Shown: positions 35,768-45,461, numbered from the stretch's first letter. The stretch: DNA of 47,012 bases from Galactobacter valiniphilus (GCF_003575975.1 NZ_QQXK01000029.1:1-47012); one strand, 5' to 3'. The notes: generated by a model from the letters alone, not told the origin. Numbers and translations are program-made.

Positions 35768-36724
35768 CTACGCCTCGGGCGTCCAGTCACCGGCGAGCCA
35801 CTCGCGCAGGCGCTTCTTGCGCGCCGCCGAGCCCAGCCGCCCCGGTCCGCCGGAGACCGAGAGCTTGCCAAGGTCGTAGTTCAGCTCGGGGTGCGCGGCG
35901 CGCAGATCGGCGAGGATCCGCGGGAAGTCGAAGGGCGTCTGCGCGGGCTCGAGGGCACCCTCCACGATCGCCTCACCCTTGCGATCCTCGCGGTGGTAGG
36001 ACCCGAGCGGGATGCCCCTGTCGCTCGCGGGAGCGCGGCTACCGCCGAGGGTATTCCTGCTGACGAGCCCGATGCGGATGTTCCAGTCGGTGGAATCCCC
36101 CGGATAGTTCTTGATGTCGGCGAGGAGCGCGGCGTCGATGCGCGGGGTCGTGAAGTCCTCCTTGTCCGGCTCCACGAGCTTGAGGATGAGGGTCAGGGTC
36201 CAGTACTCGCGCGGCAGGGCCAGCCCCAGGGCCTCGGCCCATTGCTCCGCGAGCGTGGCCGGCTGGGCCTCGATGACCGCGGCGGCGGCCGCCTTGATGC
36301 GGCCGTCTTGCTCGGTGTCGGCGCTCGCGAGGTAATTGAGGTGTTCGATGTGGTCGCTGTGGAGCCGGGGGACGAGCTCGACGAGCGCGTCCAGGTGCGG
36401 CGCTGCCGCCGCGGCCAGGGCGGGGTCCTCGGAGGCCAGCAGGAGCGCAGCGAAGGCGTAATCGGCCTGCTTGAACTCATTGTCCCAGATGGGGTCGGTG
36501 CCCTCGAGTTCGGCCCGGCGCAACGCGATGAAGGCCTCCCCGAGGGCGTCCACGACGGTCGGGGTGAGGACGGGCGTGATGCGCGCCGCAGCCTTCCGGT
36601 CGCCCGGCGCATGCGAGTAGGACTCGAGCTTCTTCGCAGCGGCCTCCAGCTCCTTGGCCACCACCGGAGGTGCCTCCTGGGCGCGGGCGAGCAGGGTGTC
36701 GGCGATGCTGGTGTGTCGCGTCAT
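35768..36724 (-). CDS. Unrecognised soluble protein
   Basis: 318 residues, mainly helical and acidic, no signal or membrane segment. Blocks such as DPIWDNEFKQADYAFAALLL, HSDHIEHLNYLASADTEQDG and DWNIRIGLVSRNTLGGS look conserved-like, but no family comes to mind. ATG at 36724, 17 bases after the stop of the gene upstream, so the two are probably co-transcribed. Confidence 0.7.
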   Translation of the reverse strand: MTRHTSIADTLLARAQEAPPVVAKELEAAAKKLESYSHAPGDRKAAARITPVLTPTVVDALGEAFIALRRAELEGTDPIWDNEFKQADYAFAALLLASEDPALAAAAAPHLDALVELVPRLHSDHIEHLNYLASADTEQDGRIKAAAAAVIEAQPATLAEQWAEALGLALPREYWTLTLILKLVEPDKEDFTTPRIDAALLADIKNYPGDSTDWNIRIGLVSRNTLGGSRAPASDRGIPLGSYHREDRKGEAIVEGALEPAQTPFDFPRILADLRAAHPELNYDLGKLSVSGGPGRLGSAARKKRLREWLAGDWTPEA

Positions 36725-36741
36725 GCGCGGACGTTCCCAGC

Positions 36742-37650
36742 TCACCCCCGTCGCAGTCTGCCCAACCAGCGCCCGCCGCGCACATGCCGCGCCAGCAGCT
36801 CGTCGCTCGGCAGCGCGGCGGAGGAGGCGAACTCGTCGCCCAGACGCTCGTAGTGGCGGATCACTGCCCAGTACGCGGCGGCGATGCCCTGCCGCTCGGC
36901 CGACGTGACCTCGACGGGCTCCGCTGCGGCCTCCGCGCCGGCCGACGCCTCCAGGATCCGCACGTGCGCCGGGCGCACCGTCTCCTCGAGGTACTCGAGC
37001 GAGTCGGTGAGGAAGCGCAGCCGGCCCAGGTCGGTGGTGCTCGCGGAGGAGATGAGCATGACGGGGGCCCACGCGGCGGTCGCCTGTTGCAGCGCGCGAC
37101 GCTCGCTCGCGGCGCTACGGAAGAGCAAGCCAACGAACTCTGGGTCGGTGAGCAGGTCCTCGAGCACCGCGCCGTGGCTGCCGGAGGTGACGTGCTGCCA
37201 CCAGCCCGAGGCCGGCGTGTGCGTTTCCGCGTGCCCCAGGCGGCGCAGCCGCCCGCGCAGCGAGGCGAGGTCCTCGCCCCAGCTGCTCGGCACCGCCAAG
37301 GCGCCCAGATCGGCGCCGATGACGGGCGCCACCAGGTTCCGCCCGGCGTCGTTCACCTGCTGGGCCAGGCCGCGGTACGCGACCGTGGACAGGCGCTCGA
37401 GCTGCGCCGCCTCGCTCTCGCGCATCCAGCGCTGGAGCATGACGCCGATGAGGATGGTGCCCACCACGGTGGAGAGCGCCGCGACCGTCATGGGGCGCTC
37501 TGACCACCAGTGCCCGCCCGGCGGGAGGAAGTCGCCGAGGGCCAGGAGCAGCAGCAGGGCGGCGGCCGTCCCGAGGCTCACCGTGGTGAGGGCACGACGG
37601 CGGCGCGGGTCGCGCCGCGTTGGCTGGGCGGGGGTCTCGTGCTTGGACAC
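36742..37650 (-). CDS. Unrecognised two-helix membrane protein
   Basis: 302 residues. A basic N-terminus (RRDPRRRR) precedes membrane segments at about 22-42 and 55-72. A 225-residue soluble, mostly helical domain follows (ESEAAQLERLSTVAYRGLAQ...). Layout resembles sensor-like N-terminal regions but no effector domain is recognised. GTG at 37650 has AGGAG seven bases upstream. Paired with the gene at 35768-36724. Confidence 0.72.
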   Translation of the reverse strand: MSKHETPAQPTRRDPRRRRALTTVSLGTAAALLLLLALGDFLPPGGHWWSERPMTVAALSTVVGTILIGVMLQRWMRESEAAQLERLSTVAYRGLAQQVNDAGRNLVAPVIGADLGALAVPSSWGEDLASLRGRLRRLGHAETHTPASGWWQHVTSGSHGAVLEDLLTDPEFVGLLFRSAASERRALQQATAAWAPVMLISSASTTDLGRLRFLTDSLEYLEETVRPAHVRILEASAGAEAAAEPVEVTSAERQGIAAAYWAVIRHYERLGDEFASSAALPSDELLARHVRGGRWLGRLRRG

Positions 37651-37753
37651 GAAGGCTCCTGGGGGCGGAGGGCGCCGGCTGGGTGGGCCGGCGGCGGAAA
37701 GATCTCAGCCGAGCCTAGGGGCGCGAGAGGTCCGGGGCTAGGGGTGAGCGCGG

Positions 37754-37759
37754 TAGGGT
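37754..37759 (+). promoter_or_regulatory. -10-like TAGGGT, 7 nt before ATG of the FAD monooxygenase gene
   Basis: GGTAGGGT, seven bases, ATG at 37767. Leaderless transcript predicted. Confidence 0.5.
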
Positions 37760-37766
37760 CCGCGGC

Positions 37767-38846
37767 ATGGCAGAGATCGTGGTGGTGGGCGGCGGGATCG
37801 GCGGGCTCGCGTTCGCGCGGTGTGCGAGCCGCGCCGGGCACCGGGTCACGGTGGTGGAGCGACGGGAGTCGCTGGAGTCCGTGGGGGCCGGATTGGTGCT
37901 CTCGGGCGCCGCGGTGCGGGCTGTGGCCCGTGCCGGTGTGGGGCTCGGGGACGTGGCCCAGCCGATCGCCGGGATGCTGTTGCGAGGGCCCTCGGGGAGG
38001 CGGATCGAGGGGCGGGGCAAGGCGGTGGCGATCGCTCGGCCGGCGCTCGCGGCGCTGCTCGATCCGCGCGAGCTCGGCGTGGAGGTCATGCTCGGCCTCA
38101 GCCCCGAGGGGCCTCCCGTAGCGGCGGGCAGCGACGGCGGTGAGCGACGCGCCGAGGTGGCGCTCGCCGACGGGCGCGTGCTGGAAGCGGACCTCGTCGT
38201 GGGTGCCGACGGCCTGCGGTCCATGGTGCGCTCCTGGGTGGCACCGGGCCGCAGGGTGATCGACGCTGGACAGCTGAGCTGGCGGGCGATCCTGCCGCGG
38301 GAGGCCGTGCCGGCTGGAGCCGGGGGAGCATCCGGATCTTCCGCGGCAACCGAGACGTGGGACGGGCAGACGCGGGTGGGCGTGGTGCCGCTGACGGAGG
38401 GCCGCGCGTACGTGTTTGTGGTCGCCTCGGCGCCCGTGGGGAGCGCGCCGGAGCTGCCGGAGCGCTCCCCCTCGCGCGAGTCGCAGTGGGCGCTTGACGC
38501 CGTGCGGGCCCTGCCGGCGGGCGAGGTCCTGCGCCACCGCCTGGAGGAGCTGGACCGACCGGCCTTTGGCGTCGAGGGCGCGGCACTGCTGGGGGATGCG
38601 GCGCACGCCATGACGCCCAACCTCGGGATGGGTGCCGCCATGGCGATCGGGGACGCGGAGTCGTTGGTCAGCGCGCTCGAGCGCGGGGTGGACGGCGCGG
38701 TGGGCCGCTATGCGCGCCGGCGCTGGCCGGTCGTGGCGCCCGTGCGGCTCGGCTCGCGCTGGCTGGGCCGCCTCGCCCACTCGCCCGGCACCCTGCCGCG
38801 CGGCGCGCGGAGGGCGCTGGGACTTCAGGCCCGCCGCCCGCGGTGA
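37767..38846 (+). CDS. FAD-dependent monooxygenase (PHBH fold)
   Basis: 359 residues. GGGIGG at 8-13 binds the ADP part of FAD, VGADGLRS near 150 is the DG motif, and LLGDAAHAMTPNLGMGAAMAIGDAESL near 275 is the GD motif. Group A flavin hydroxylases act on aromatic or similar substrates; the substrate cannot be inferred. Single gene, convergent with recR. Confidence 0.9.
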   Translation: MAEIVVVGGGIGGLAFARCASRAGHRVTVVERRESLESVGAGLVLSGAAVRAVARAGVGLGDVAQPIAGMLLRGPSGRRIEGRGKAVAIARPALAALLDPRELGVEVMLGLSPEGPPVAAGSDGGERRAEVALADGRVLEADLVVGADGLRSMVRSWVAPGRRVIDAGQLSWRAILPREAVPAGAGGASGSSAATETWDGQTRVGVVPLTEGRAYVFVVASAPVGSAPELPERSPSRESQWALDAVRALPAGEVLRHRLEELDRPAFGVEGAALLGDAAHAMTPNLGMGAAMAIGDAESLVSALERGVDGAVGRYARRRWPVVAPVRLGSRWLGRLAHSPGTLPRGARRALGLQARRPR

Positions 38847-38891
38847 GCGGGCGCCGTCGGGCACGCCAAACGGGCGTGGACCCGCGGTGGC

Positions 38892-39491
38892 TCAGCCGAT
38901 GAGGCTGCGGCGCCCCTCGAACGCGCGGCCGAGTGTGACCTCGTCGGCGTACTCGAGGTCGCCGCCCACGGGCAGGCCGGAGGCCAGGCGCGTGACCTTG
39001 ATGCCGAGCGTCTTGAGCGTGCGCGCGAGGTAGGTGGCCGTGGCCTCGCCCTCGAGGTTCGGGTCGGTCGCGACGATGATCTCCTGGATCGTGTCGTCGG
39101 AGAGGCGCGTGAGGAGCTCGCGGATGTGCAGCTGGTCCGGGCCGATGCCGGCCATGGGGTTAATGGAGCCGCCAAGCACGTGATAGCGGCCGCGGTAGCT
39201 ACGCGTGCGCTCCACGACCATGACGTCCTTGGATTCCTCCACGACGCACAGCACGCTGGGATCGCGGCGGACGTCGAGGCAGATGTTGCAGCGCTCCGCC
39301 TCGGTCACGTTGAAGCAGACCTCGCAGAAGTGGACTTTGTCCTTCACCGTGCGGATGTTCTCCGCGAGGCGCAGCATGTCGTCCTTGTCGGCCTCCAGGA
39401 TGTGGAAGGCGATGCGCTGCGCCGACTTGGGACCGATGCCGGGCAGGCGGCCCAATTCGTCGATGAGGTCCTGAACGGCACCCTCGTACAC
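38892..39491 (-). CDS. recR: Recombination mediator protein RecR
   Basis: 199 residues, RecFOR pathway. [17 protein letters not shown] is the helix-hairpin-helix, [16 protein letters not shown] the four-Cys zinc finger, and [15 protein letters not shown] with [16 protein letters not shown] the Toprim domain. GTG at 39491 has GAGGAG nine bases upstream. It lies 29 bases after dnaX; the ybaB gene that often sits between them is absent. Confidence 0.96.
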   Translation of the reverse strand: MYEGAVQDLIDELGRLPGIGPKSAQRIAFHILEADKDDMLRLAENIRTVKDKVHFCEVCFNVTEAERCNICLDVRRDPSVLCVVEESKDVMVVERTRSYRGRYHVLGGSINPMAGIGPDQLHIRELLTRLSDDTIQEIIVATDPNLEGEATATYLARTLKTLGIKVTRLASGLPVGGDLEYADEVTLGRAFEGRRSLIG

Positions 39492-39520
39492 GGCTCAATC
39501 TCCTCGCGACAAACCAGCTC

Positions 39521-42500
39521 TTAGCGTCTGCGCTGCTCGATGGGCTGCCCCTGCGGGTCAAGCTCCACGATCAGCGTGGCGTCCAGGAGGCGCTCCAACG
39601 CCGCCCGGCCAAAGGTGGTCGAGTTCTCCAGCTCCTCGTCATCGTCGCTGGGAATGAAATCGACCGGTTCGGAGTCTACCGGCGGGGCCTGACGACCTCC
39701 GCGCGGCGCACCCCATTCCGCCGCAGGCGCACTCGCCTGGGCACGCGCCATGAGCTCCTGGTACTTGGACTTCCGCCCGCTCCTGGCCTCCTTGGCCGGG
39801 GCGGGGGCCTCCTCCGGTGTGCTCGACGGCGCGGTGCCCCAGCTGGTGCTGGGGGCCTGGCCCCAGCCAAGGCCCGACGGCGCGGGGGCGGCCGGGGCGC
39901 CAGAGGCACCGTGGGTGCCGCTCGGGGAGGCGGTGGGCGCCGTGCTCGGTGCCGCACCGGGGAGCTGGGCCGCGGGGGCCTCGTTGGTGCCGGCGTTGCG
40001 CGGGGCGGGTGCCGCGGGGGCCTCCGTCGGGACGGCCGGGCGCGGTGCGGCCGGTGCCGGGGCGGCGGGCGCCTCGGCCTGGGCACGCGGGGCGGGGGCC
40101 GCGGGGGCCTCCTCCGAGCGGTTCCCGGTCGGGCGGTTGGCCGGTGCCGGAGCCGCGGAGGGCTCGGGGGTCGGGGCGCTGGGGCTCTCGGCGCGGCTCA
40201 GCGCCGCGGTCGGGATCGGTGCCGCCGGTGCCTCGCCGGTGGCGCTGGTGGGCGAGGGGGCCGGGGCCTCGGATCGTGCGGGCTGCTGGCGCGGCGGCGC
40301 CTGCTGGGCGCGCTGCTGGGACGCGGTCTGCGGGGCGCGCGCGGAGCGGCTCGGGGCCAGTTCCCATGCGGCGTCGATCGGCGGGGCGTCCTCGCCGTAG
40401 GGATCCCACGGTTCCTCCTGATCCGTCAGGAGGCGCGGGTCGATGGCCGGGCGGCCCGCTTGCGACGGGGCCGCCGGTGCCGTGGGGGGAGTGACAGCCT
40501 GCTGTCGTTCCGGTGCGGAGGGTCCATCGTTCCGCGGGGAGGCGGCCCGATCGGCCTGCGGTGCGGCGGGCACCTGGGCCGGAACCGGAGCGGCCGGCGC
40601 TTCGGCGGCGGGGCGCGTGGGTGCCGGTGCGACCGGGGCCTCCGGCCGAGCAGGCCCGGGGCGGGATGCCTGAACGGCCTCGGCTACGGCGGGCCGGGCA
40701 GGGACGGGGGCAGCGGCGGGCTCACCGACGGGAGCGGGGGTGCTCACCTCGGCGGGCGCGGGTGCGCCGCGATCCTGCGCGGTGGGCTGGCTCGGGCCGG
40801 CCTCCGGCGCCTGAAGGGCCGGTGCGGCCGCGACGGCGGGCTCCGGGTACTGACCCTGAGGCGCGGACTCGCCGGCGCCGAGGGCGGGGTCGAGAGGCGC
40901 GATGTCCTGGTCCGCTACCGCGGGTGCGGCGGGCTGGGGCGCAGCGGGAGTGCTGGCGGGGGCGTTGCTGGGAGCGACCGGGGCGGCCGGCGCGGGCCGG
41001 CCATCAGCTTTTGGGCCGCCCTCACCACCCTGGGTGACGTCGATCTCGGGATCCACACCGAGCACCTCGCGGATGCTGGCGCGGACGAGATCAACGGCCT
41101 CGGGGCGCGAGCGGAAGGCCGTGAGCGGACCCGGGTGAGCGAAGGCCAACACGAGCGTGCGGCCGTCGAAGCCGGCGAGCGAAACGTGCGGCTGCACCAT
41201 GGACCACACGAACTTTCGCGAGTCCTTGAGGTGATCCATGATCTGCGGCCAGGCGCGGCGGAACATCTCCACTGAGCCCGCACCGCCGGCCGGGTGCGGC
41301 ACGTCGCCGCCCTGGGCGGGGGCGCCGTGCTGCTCCGCTGGGGGCGCCTGCTGCGCCTGCGGGGCCCGCATGGCCTCGGGCCGCTGCTGCGGGGCAACGG
41401 GGGCGTCGGCGCGCTGTTCGGTTGCCGGCGCCTGGGTGTGAGCCTGCGGCGCCTGCGCACGCTGCGGGGCCTGCTGGCGGGACTGCTCGGCGTGGACGGG
41501 CGCGGACTGCTGCTCCGAGGGAGCCTGGGGCTCGCTCGGGGTCTGGGCAGGCGCCTGGTCCACGGGCCGAGCCGGCGCGGGGGCCTGCGCTGCCGCGCGC
41601 GGGGCGTTGCGCTGCGTGAAGCTGGGCTCCGACGGCTGCGCGTTCTTGGCCGCGGCGGCCGCCATGGCGCGCTGGGCGAACTCGCGGGCCTTGGCCACGT
41701 GGTCCTCGCCGCCCTCGATGGGGGAGGCATCCAAGGGGGCGCCCTTGAAGTTCGGATCAACGAGCGGCCCCTCGCCGCGCGAGGGTGCCGCTTGACGCGG
41801 TGCCTGCTGCGCGGGAGCGGGAGCCACCGGGGCCGACGTCTGAGCCGGGGCCTGCGTCGCGATTCCCGCCTGCGGGTCGGCGGCCGGGAGGCCACCGGCG
41901 GCCTCACCCGGCTGATCCTCGGGGTACTCGATGGGCTCAAACTCGCCGTCGGAATCGTCCTCGGCTTCGGCGAGCTCCTCGGCCGTGGGTTGGAAGTCGG
42001 AGACGCCGCCGAAGTCCTCCGCGGGGGCCTCCTGGGGCGCGGGGGTGGGAGGCATCGGCGCCGCCACACGCTCGTCCTCTGCCGGGGCAAAGCCGGCGGG
42101 AATCGGCGCGGCGGGCGCCTCGGTCTGAGGCGCGGGGGCCGCGGACTGCGGGGCAGGCGCGGCGGGCTGGGCGCCGCGCGGAAGCGGCGCGGCGGCCGGC
42201 TCGGCGGGAGCGGGAGCCGCGGGAGCGGGCCCGGCGGCGGGCTCGGCCGGAGCCGGGCTCGCGGGAGCCCCGGAGGCGTCCTGCTGGGCGGGCGTTGACT
42301 GCGTCGGAACCGGCGCTGCCGCCGGTGCCTCGTCGCCCTGGGCGGCGCGCAGGGCGCGGCGGACCGCGGCGGCGCCGCCGCCCTGCCCGGCCCACTCGGC
42401 GGGTGCGCCGGCGGCGGAAGGCGCCTGGGCGCCGTCGGGCACCGAACCGGACTCCACGGGCGTGCCCGAGAAGTGCAGATTGCGCTCGAGGCGGTCAACG

Positions 42501-43630
42501 CGCGCGGCGAGGCCGCGCTCGGAATCGTCGGCGGAGGGCAGCAACAGGCGCGCGCACAGCAGCTCGAGGTGCAGGCGCGGGCTCGTGGCGCCCGTCATCT
42601 CGGTGAGGGCCTGGTTGGTGACGTCGCCCCAGCGGGAGAGCTCGGAGCCGCCCAGGCCCGTGGCCTGCGCGGCCATGCGCTCGAGCTGATCGGCGGGGAC
42701 ACCGTGCAGCACGCTCGCTGCCTCGGGGCCCAGCGCGCGCACCACGATGAGGTCTCGGAAGCGCTCGAGGAGGTCCTCCACGAAGCGGCGGGGGTCCAGA
42801 CCGGACTGAATGACGCGGTCGACGGCCCCGAACACGGTGCCGGCGTCGCGCGCACCCAGGGCGTCGACGACGTCGTCCAGGAGCTCGGCGTGCGTGTAGC
42901 CGAGCAGGGAGACCGCGAGGTCGTAGGAGATGCCCTCGGCCGTGGCGCCGGCCATGAGCTGATCCAGCACGGAGAGCGTGTCGCGGCCGGAACCGCCGCC
43001 GGCGCGGATGACGAGGGGCAGCACGCCGGGCGCCACGCCGATGCCCTCGGCGGCGCAGAGCTGCTCCACGTACTCCAGCATGGGCTCGGGCGCGATGAGC
43101 CGGAACGGGTAGTGGTGCGTGCGGGAGCGGATGGTCCCGATGACCTTCTCCGGCTCCGTCGTCGCGAAGATGAACTTGATGTGCTCCGGCGGCTCTTCCA
43201 CGATCTTGAGCAGGGCGTTGAAGCCGGCCGAGGTCACCATGTGGGCCTCGTCGATGATGAAGATCTTGTAGCGATCGCGCGCGGGGGCGAAGGTGGCGCG
43301 CTCGCGCAGATCGCGGGCGTCGTCCACGCCGCCGTGGCTCGCCGCGTCGATCTCGATGACGTCGAGGCTGCCGGCGCCGCCCGTGGCGAGGTCGACGCAG
43401 GAGGCGCACACGCCGCACGGCGTGGGCGTCGGGCCCTGCTCGCAGTTCAGGCCGCGCGCCAGGATGCGCGCCGAGGTGGTCTTGCCGCAACCGCGCGGGC
43501 CGGAGAAGAGGTAGGCGTGGTTCACGCGGTTCTTCGCCAGCGCGGTGCGCAAGGGCACCGTGACATGGTCCTGCCCAATGACGTCCTCGAAGGTGTCCGG
43601 ACGGTAGCGGCGGTATAGGGCAGTAGTCAC
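39521..43630 (-). CDS. dnaX: DNA polymerase III subunit gamma/tau with a very long Ala/Pro-rich region
   Basis: 1369 residues. The AAA+ clamp-loader part fills residues 1-370: Walker A GPRGCGKTT at 44-52, zinc Cys at 63, 72, 75 and 78, Walker B IIDEAHMVT, sensor FATTEPEKV. From about 390 to 785 and 870 to 1280 there are Ala/Pro/Glu-rich linkers with many PAAP/EAPAAP repeats. Between them is one ordered island (about 785-867, MFRRAWPQIMDHLKDSRKFVW...), the tau domain shared by actinobacteria. A conserved-looking C-terminus (KYQELMARAQ, FGRAALERLLDATLIVELDP) ends the protein. GTG at 43630 is preceded by TAGGCT at 6 nt. Confidence 0.94.
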   Translation of the reverse strand: MTTALYRRYRPDTFEDVIGQDHVTVPLRTALAKNRVNHAYLFSGPRGCGKTTSARILARGLNCEQGPTPTPCGVCASCVDLATGGAGSLDVIEIDAASHGGVDDARDLRERATFAPARDRYKIFIIDEAHMVTSAGFNALLKIVEEPPEHIKFIFATTEPEKVIGTIRSRTHHYPFRLIAPEPMLEYVEQLCAAEGIGVAPGVLPLVIRAGGGSGRDTLSVLDQLMAGATAEGISYDLAVSLLGYTHAELLDDVVDALGARDAGTVFGAVDRVIQSGLDPRRFVEDLLERFRDLIVVRALGPEAASVLHGVPADQLERMAAQATGLGGSELSRWGDVTNQALTEMTGATSPRLHLELLCARLLLPSADDSERGLAARVDRLERNLHFSGTPVESGSVPDGAQAPSAAGAPAEWAGQGGGAAAVRRALRAAQGDEAPAAAPVPTQSTPAQQDASGAPASPAPAEPAAGPAPAAPAPAEPAAAPLPRGAQPAAPAPQSAAPAPQTEAPAAPIPAGFAPAEDERVAAPMPPTPAPQEAPAEDFGGVSDFQPTAEELAEAEDDSDGEFEPIEYPEDQPGEAAGGLPAADPQAGIATQAPAQTSAPVAPAPAQQAPRQAAPSRGEGPLVDPNFKGAPLDASPIEGGEDHVAKAREFAQRAMAAAAAKNAQPSEPSFTQRNAPRAAAQAPAPARPVDQAPAQTPSEPQAPSEQQSAPVHAEQSRQQAPQRAQAPQAHTQAPATEQRADAPVAPQQRPEAMRAPQAQQAPPAEQHGAPAQGGDVPHPAGGAGSVEMFRRAWPQIMDHLKDSRKFVWSMVQPHVSLAGFDGRTLVLAFAHPGPLTAFRSRPEAVDLVRASIREVLGVDPEIDVTQGGEGGPKADGRPAPAAPVAPSNAPASTPAAPQPAAPAVADQDIAPLDPALGAGESAPQGQYPEPAVAAAPALQAPEAGPSQPTAQDRGAPAPAEVSTPAPVGEPAAAPVPARPAVAEAVQASRPGPARPEAPVAPAPTRPAAEAPAAPVPAQVPAAPQADRAASPRNDGPSAPERQQAVTPPTAPAAPSQAGRPAIDPRLLTDQEEPWDPYGEDAPPIDAAWELAPSRSARAPQTASQQRAQQAPPRQQPARSEAPAPSPTSATGEAPAAPIPTAALSRAESPSAPTPEPSAAPAPANRPTGNRSEEAPAAPAPRAQAEAPAAPAPAAPRPAVPTEAPAAPAPRNAGTNEAPAAQLPGAAPSTAPTASPSGTHGASGAPAAPAPSGLGWGQAPSTSWGTAPSSTPEEAPAPAKEARSGRKSKYQELMARAQASAPAAEWGAPRGGRQAPPVDSEPVDFIPSDDDEELENSTTFGRAALERLLDATLIVELDPQGQPIEQRRR

Positions 43631-43636
43631 CCGCCC

Positions 43637-43642
43637 AGCCTA
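43637..43642 (-). promoter_or_regulatory. -10-like TAGGCT, 6 nt before GTG of dnaX
   Basis: Minus strand GGTAGGCT, GGGCGG, GTG. No usable Shine-Dalgarno site, so a leaderless transcript is predicted. Confidence 0.5.
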
Positions 43643-43846
43643 CCGAGTCTGCCGACGGCTCGCCGGGGCGGATGCCCCGCCGGCGCATATCGCGTGGACC
43701 AGCGGCCCCGGTGAGGGAAAGCGCGTGCGGGCCGTGACAGGGGCGGCGCCGTGGTGTTGCATGTGTGAGGTACGCCACCGCAACCCGGGGCGACGCCCGC
43801 AGCACCCCAAGGAAAGACCCCAGACACAAACCTGTGGAGGCATTCG

Positions 43847-44758
43847 ATGGCGATGGACAAGACGGTGGCCACCCCGGCCGAGGCGGTGGCCGACATCCCG
43901 GACGGGGCGTCGCTGGCCGTGGGAGGCTTTGGCCTCTCCGGCAACCCGATCCAGCTCATCGAGGCGCTCCTGGCGCAGGGCACCACGGACCTGGACATCA
44001 CCTCCAACAACTGCGGCGTGGACGGCTGGGGCCTGGGCGTGTTGCTTTCCGCCGGTCGCATCCGCCGCGTCCACGCCTCCTATGTGGGCGAGAACAAGGA
44101 GTTCGCGCGGCAGTACCTCTCGGGCGAGCTCGAGCTCGAGCTCATGCCCCAGGGAACCCTCGCCGAGAAGCTGCGCGCCGGCGGGGCCGGCATCGCCGCC
44201 TTCTTCACGCGCACGGGCACGGGCACGCAGGTCGCCGAGGGTGGGCTGCCCCAAAGGTACGACGACGCAGGGAACGTCCTCATCGCGTCCGCGCCCAAGG
44301 AGGTGCGTACCTTTGCCCCCGGCGGGCAGGAGGGCGAGTACGTCCTGGAGGAATCGATCGTCACCGACTACGCCCTGATCCACGCGGCCGTCGGCGACAC
44401 CCACGGCAACCTCGTGTTCCACGAGGCGGCGCGGCAGTTCTCCCCGGTCGCCGCGATGGCGGGCAAGATCTGCATCGCTCAGGTGGAGAAGCTGGTCCAG
44501 CCCGGCCAGATCCACCCGGACGCCGTGCACCTGCCCGGCGTGTTTGTGCACAGCGTCGTGGAGGTCGGCCAGATCGAGAAGCGCATCGAGAAGCGCACCG
44601 TGCGGGCAGCCGAGCCGGCGCCCGCGCAGGCCGAGCCGCCCGCGGCCGGCACCGAACCCGGGGCCGCGACCCCCACCCCGCCGGAAGGCGGGGGAACCAC
44701 GGAAGCCGGCCCCTCGCCGTCGGGCACCGGAACCGACGCGACCGGAACGGGGGCCTGA
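43847..44758 (+). CDS. scoA: Succinyl-CoA/acetoacetate:3-ketoacid CoA-transferase subunit A, with extra tail
   Basis: 303 residues. [20 protein letters not shown] and [17 protein letters not shown] at the start, [32 protein letters not shown] in the middle, are typical of the alpha subunit. It activates acetoacetate by CoA transfer together with ScoB. The normal body ends near residue 252 ([13 protein letters not shown]); the remaining 50 residues are Pro/Ala/Thr/Gly-rich and absent from usual family members. ATG at 43847 has GGAGG seven bases upstream. Three bases separate it from scoB. Confidence 0.93.
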   Translation: MAMDKTVATPAEAVADIPDGASLAVGGFGLSGNPIQLIEALLAQGTTDLDITSNNCGVDGWGLGVLLSAGRIRRVHASYVGENKEFARQYLSGELELELMPQGTLAEKLRAGGAGIAAFFTRTGTGTQVAEGGLPQRYDDAGNVLIASAPKEVRTFAPGGQEGEYVLEESIVTDYALIHAAVGDTHGNLVFHEAARQFSPVAAMAGKICIAQVEKLVQPGQIHPDAVHLPGVFVHSVVEVGQIEKRIEKRTVRAAEPAPAQAEPPAAGTEPGAATPTPPEGGGTTEAGPSPSGTGTDATGTGA

Positions 44759-44760
44759 TC

Positions 44761-45387
44761 ATGGCGCTGACACGCGAGCAGATGGCGGCGCGGGCCGCGC
44801 AGGAGCTGCAGGACGGGCAGTACGTGAACCTGGGGATCGGGCTGCCGACTCTCGTCCCGAACTACCTGCCCGAGGGCCGCACCGTGGTCCTGCAATCGGA
44901 GAACGGGATCCTCGGTGTGGGGCCGTACCCCACGGAGGACCAGGTGGATCCGGACCTCATCAACGCCGGCAAGGAGACCGTCACGGTGCTGCCCGGCGCG
45001 AGCTTCTTCGACTCAGCGCTGAGCTTCGGCATGATCCGCGGCGGCAAGATCGACGCCGCGATTCTCGGCGCCATGCAGGTCTCCGTCAACGGCGACCTGG
45101 CGAACTGGATGATCCCCGGAAAGATGGTCAAGGGCCCGGGCGGCGCCATGGATTTGGTGCACGGGGCCAAGCGCGTGATCGTGCTGATGGAGCACGTGGC
45201 CAAGGACGGGACGTCCAAGGTGGTGCCGGAGTGCACGCTGCCGCTCACGGGCCGCGGCGTGGTGAACCGGATCATCACGGACCTCGCGGTGCTGGACGTG
45301 ACGCCGCTGGGGCTGGCGCTCGTGGAGTGCGCGCCGGGGGTGTCGCCGGAGGAGGTGCGGGCCGCGACGGCCGCGCCGATCCTCTGA
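44761..45387 (+). CDS. scoB: 3-ketoacid CoA-transferase subunit B
   Basis: 208 residues. [17 protein letters not shown] is the oxyanion-type glycine loop and [12 protein letters not shown] carries the catalytic Glu that forms the thioester with Co[41 protein letters not shown] is the standard core. Operon with scoA, followed by a palindromic repeat that can terminate it. Confidence 0.95.
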   Translation: MALTREQMAARAAQELQDGQYVNLGIGLPTLVPNYLPEGRTVVLQSENGILGVGPYPTEDQVDPDLINAGKETVTVLPGASFFDSALSFGMIRGGKIDAAILGAMQVSVNGDLANWMIPGKMVKGPGGAMDLVHGAKRVIVLMEHVAKDGTSKVVPECTLPLTGRGVVNRIITDLAVLDVTPLGLALVECAPGVSPEEVRAATAAPIL

Positions 45388-45401
45388 CGCCCTTCCCGCC
45401 G

Positions 45402-45461
45402 ACTGCCGGATCGCTTCAGAACTGCCGAAAGATGCGGGCCGTTCTGAAGCGATCCGGCAGT
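45402..45461. repeat. Perfect 21-bp hairpin, copy B of a dispersed palindromic repeat
   Basis: Arms 45402-45422 and 45441-45461 are exact complements, loop 18 bases. Read on the minus strand it matches copy A (17673-17736) from GATCGCTTCAGAACGGCCCG on one side to CGGCAGTTCTGAAGCGATC on the other, differing only in the central seven bases. It lies between the convergent scoB and gluQRS stops and can serve both. Confidence 0.92.
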
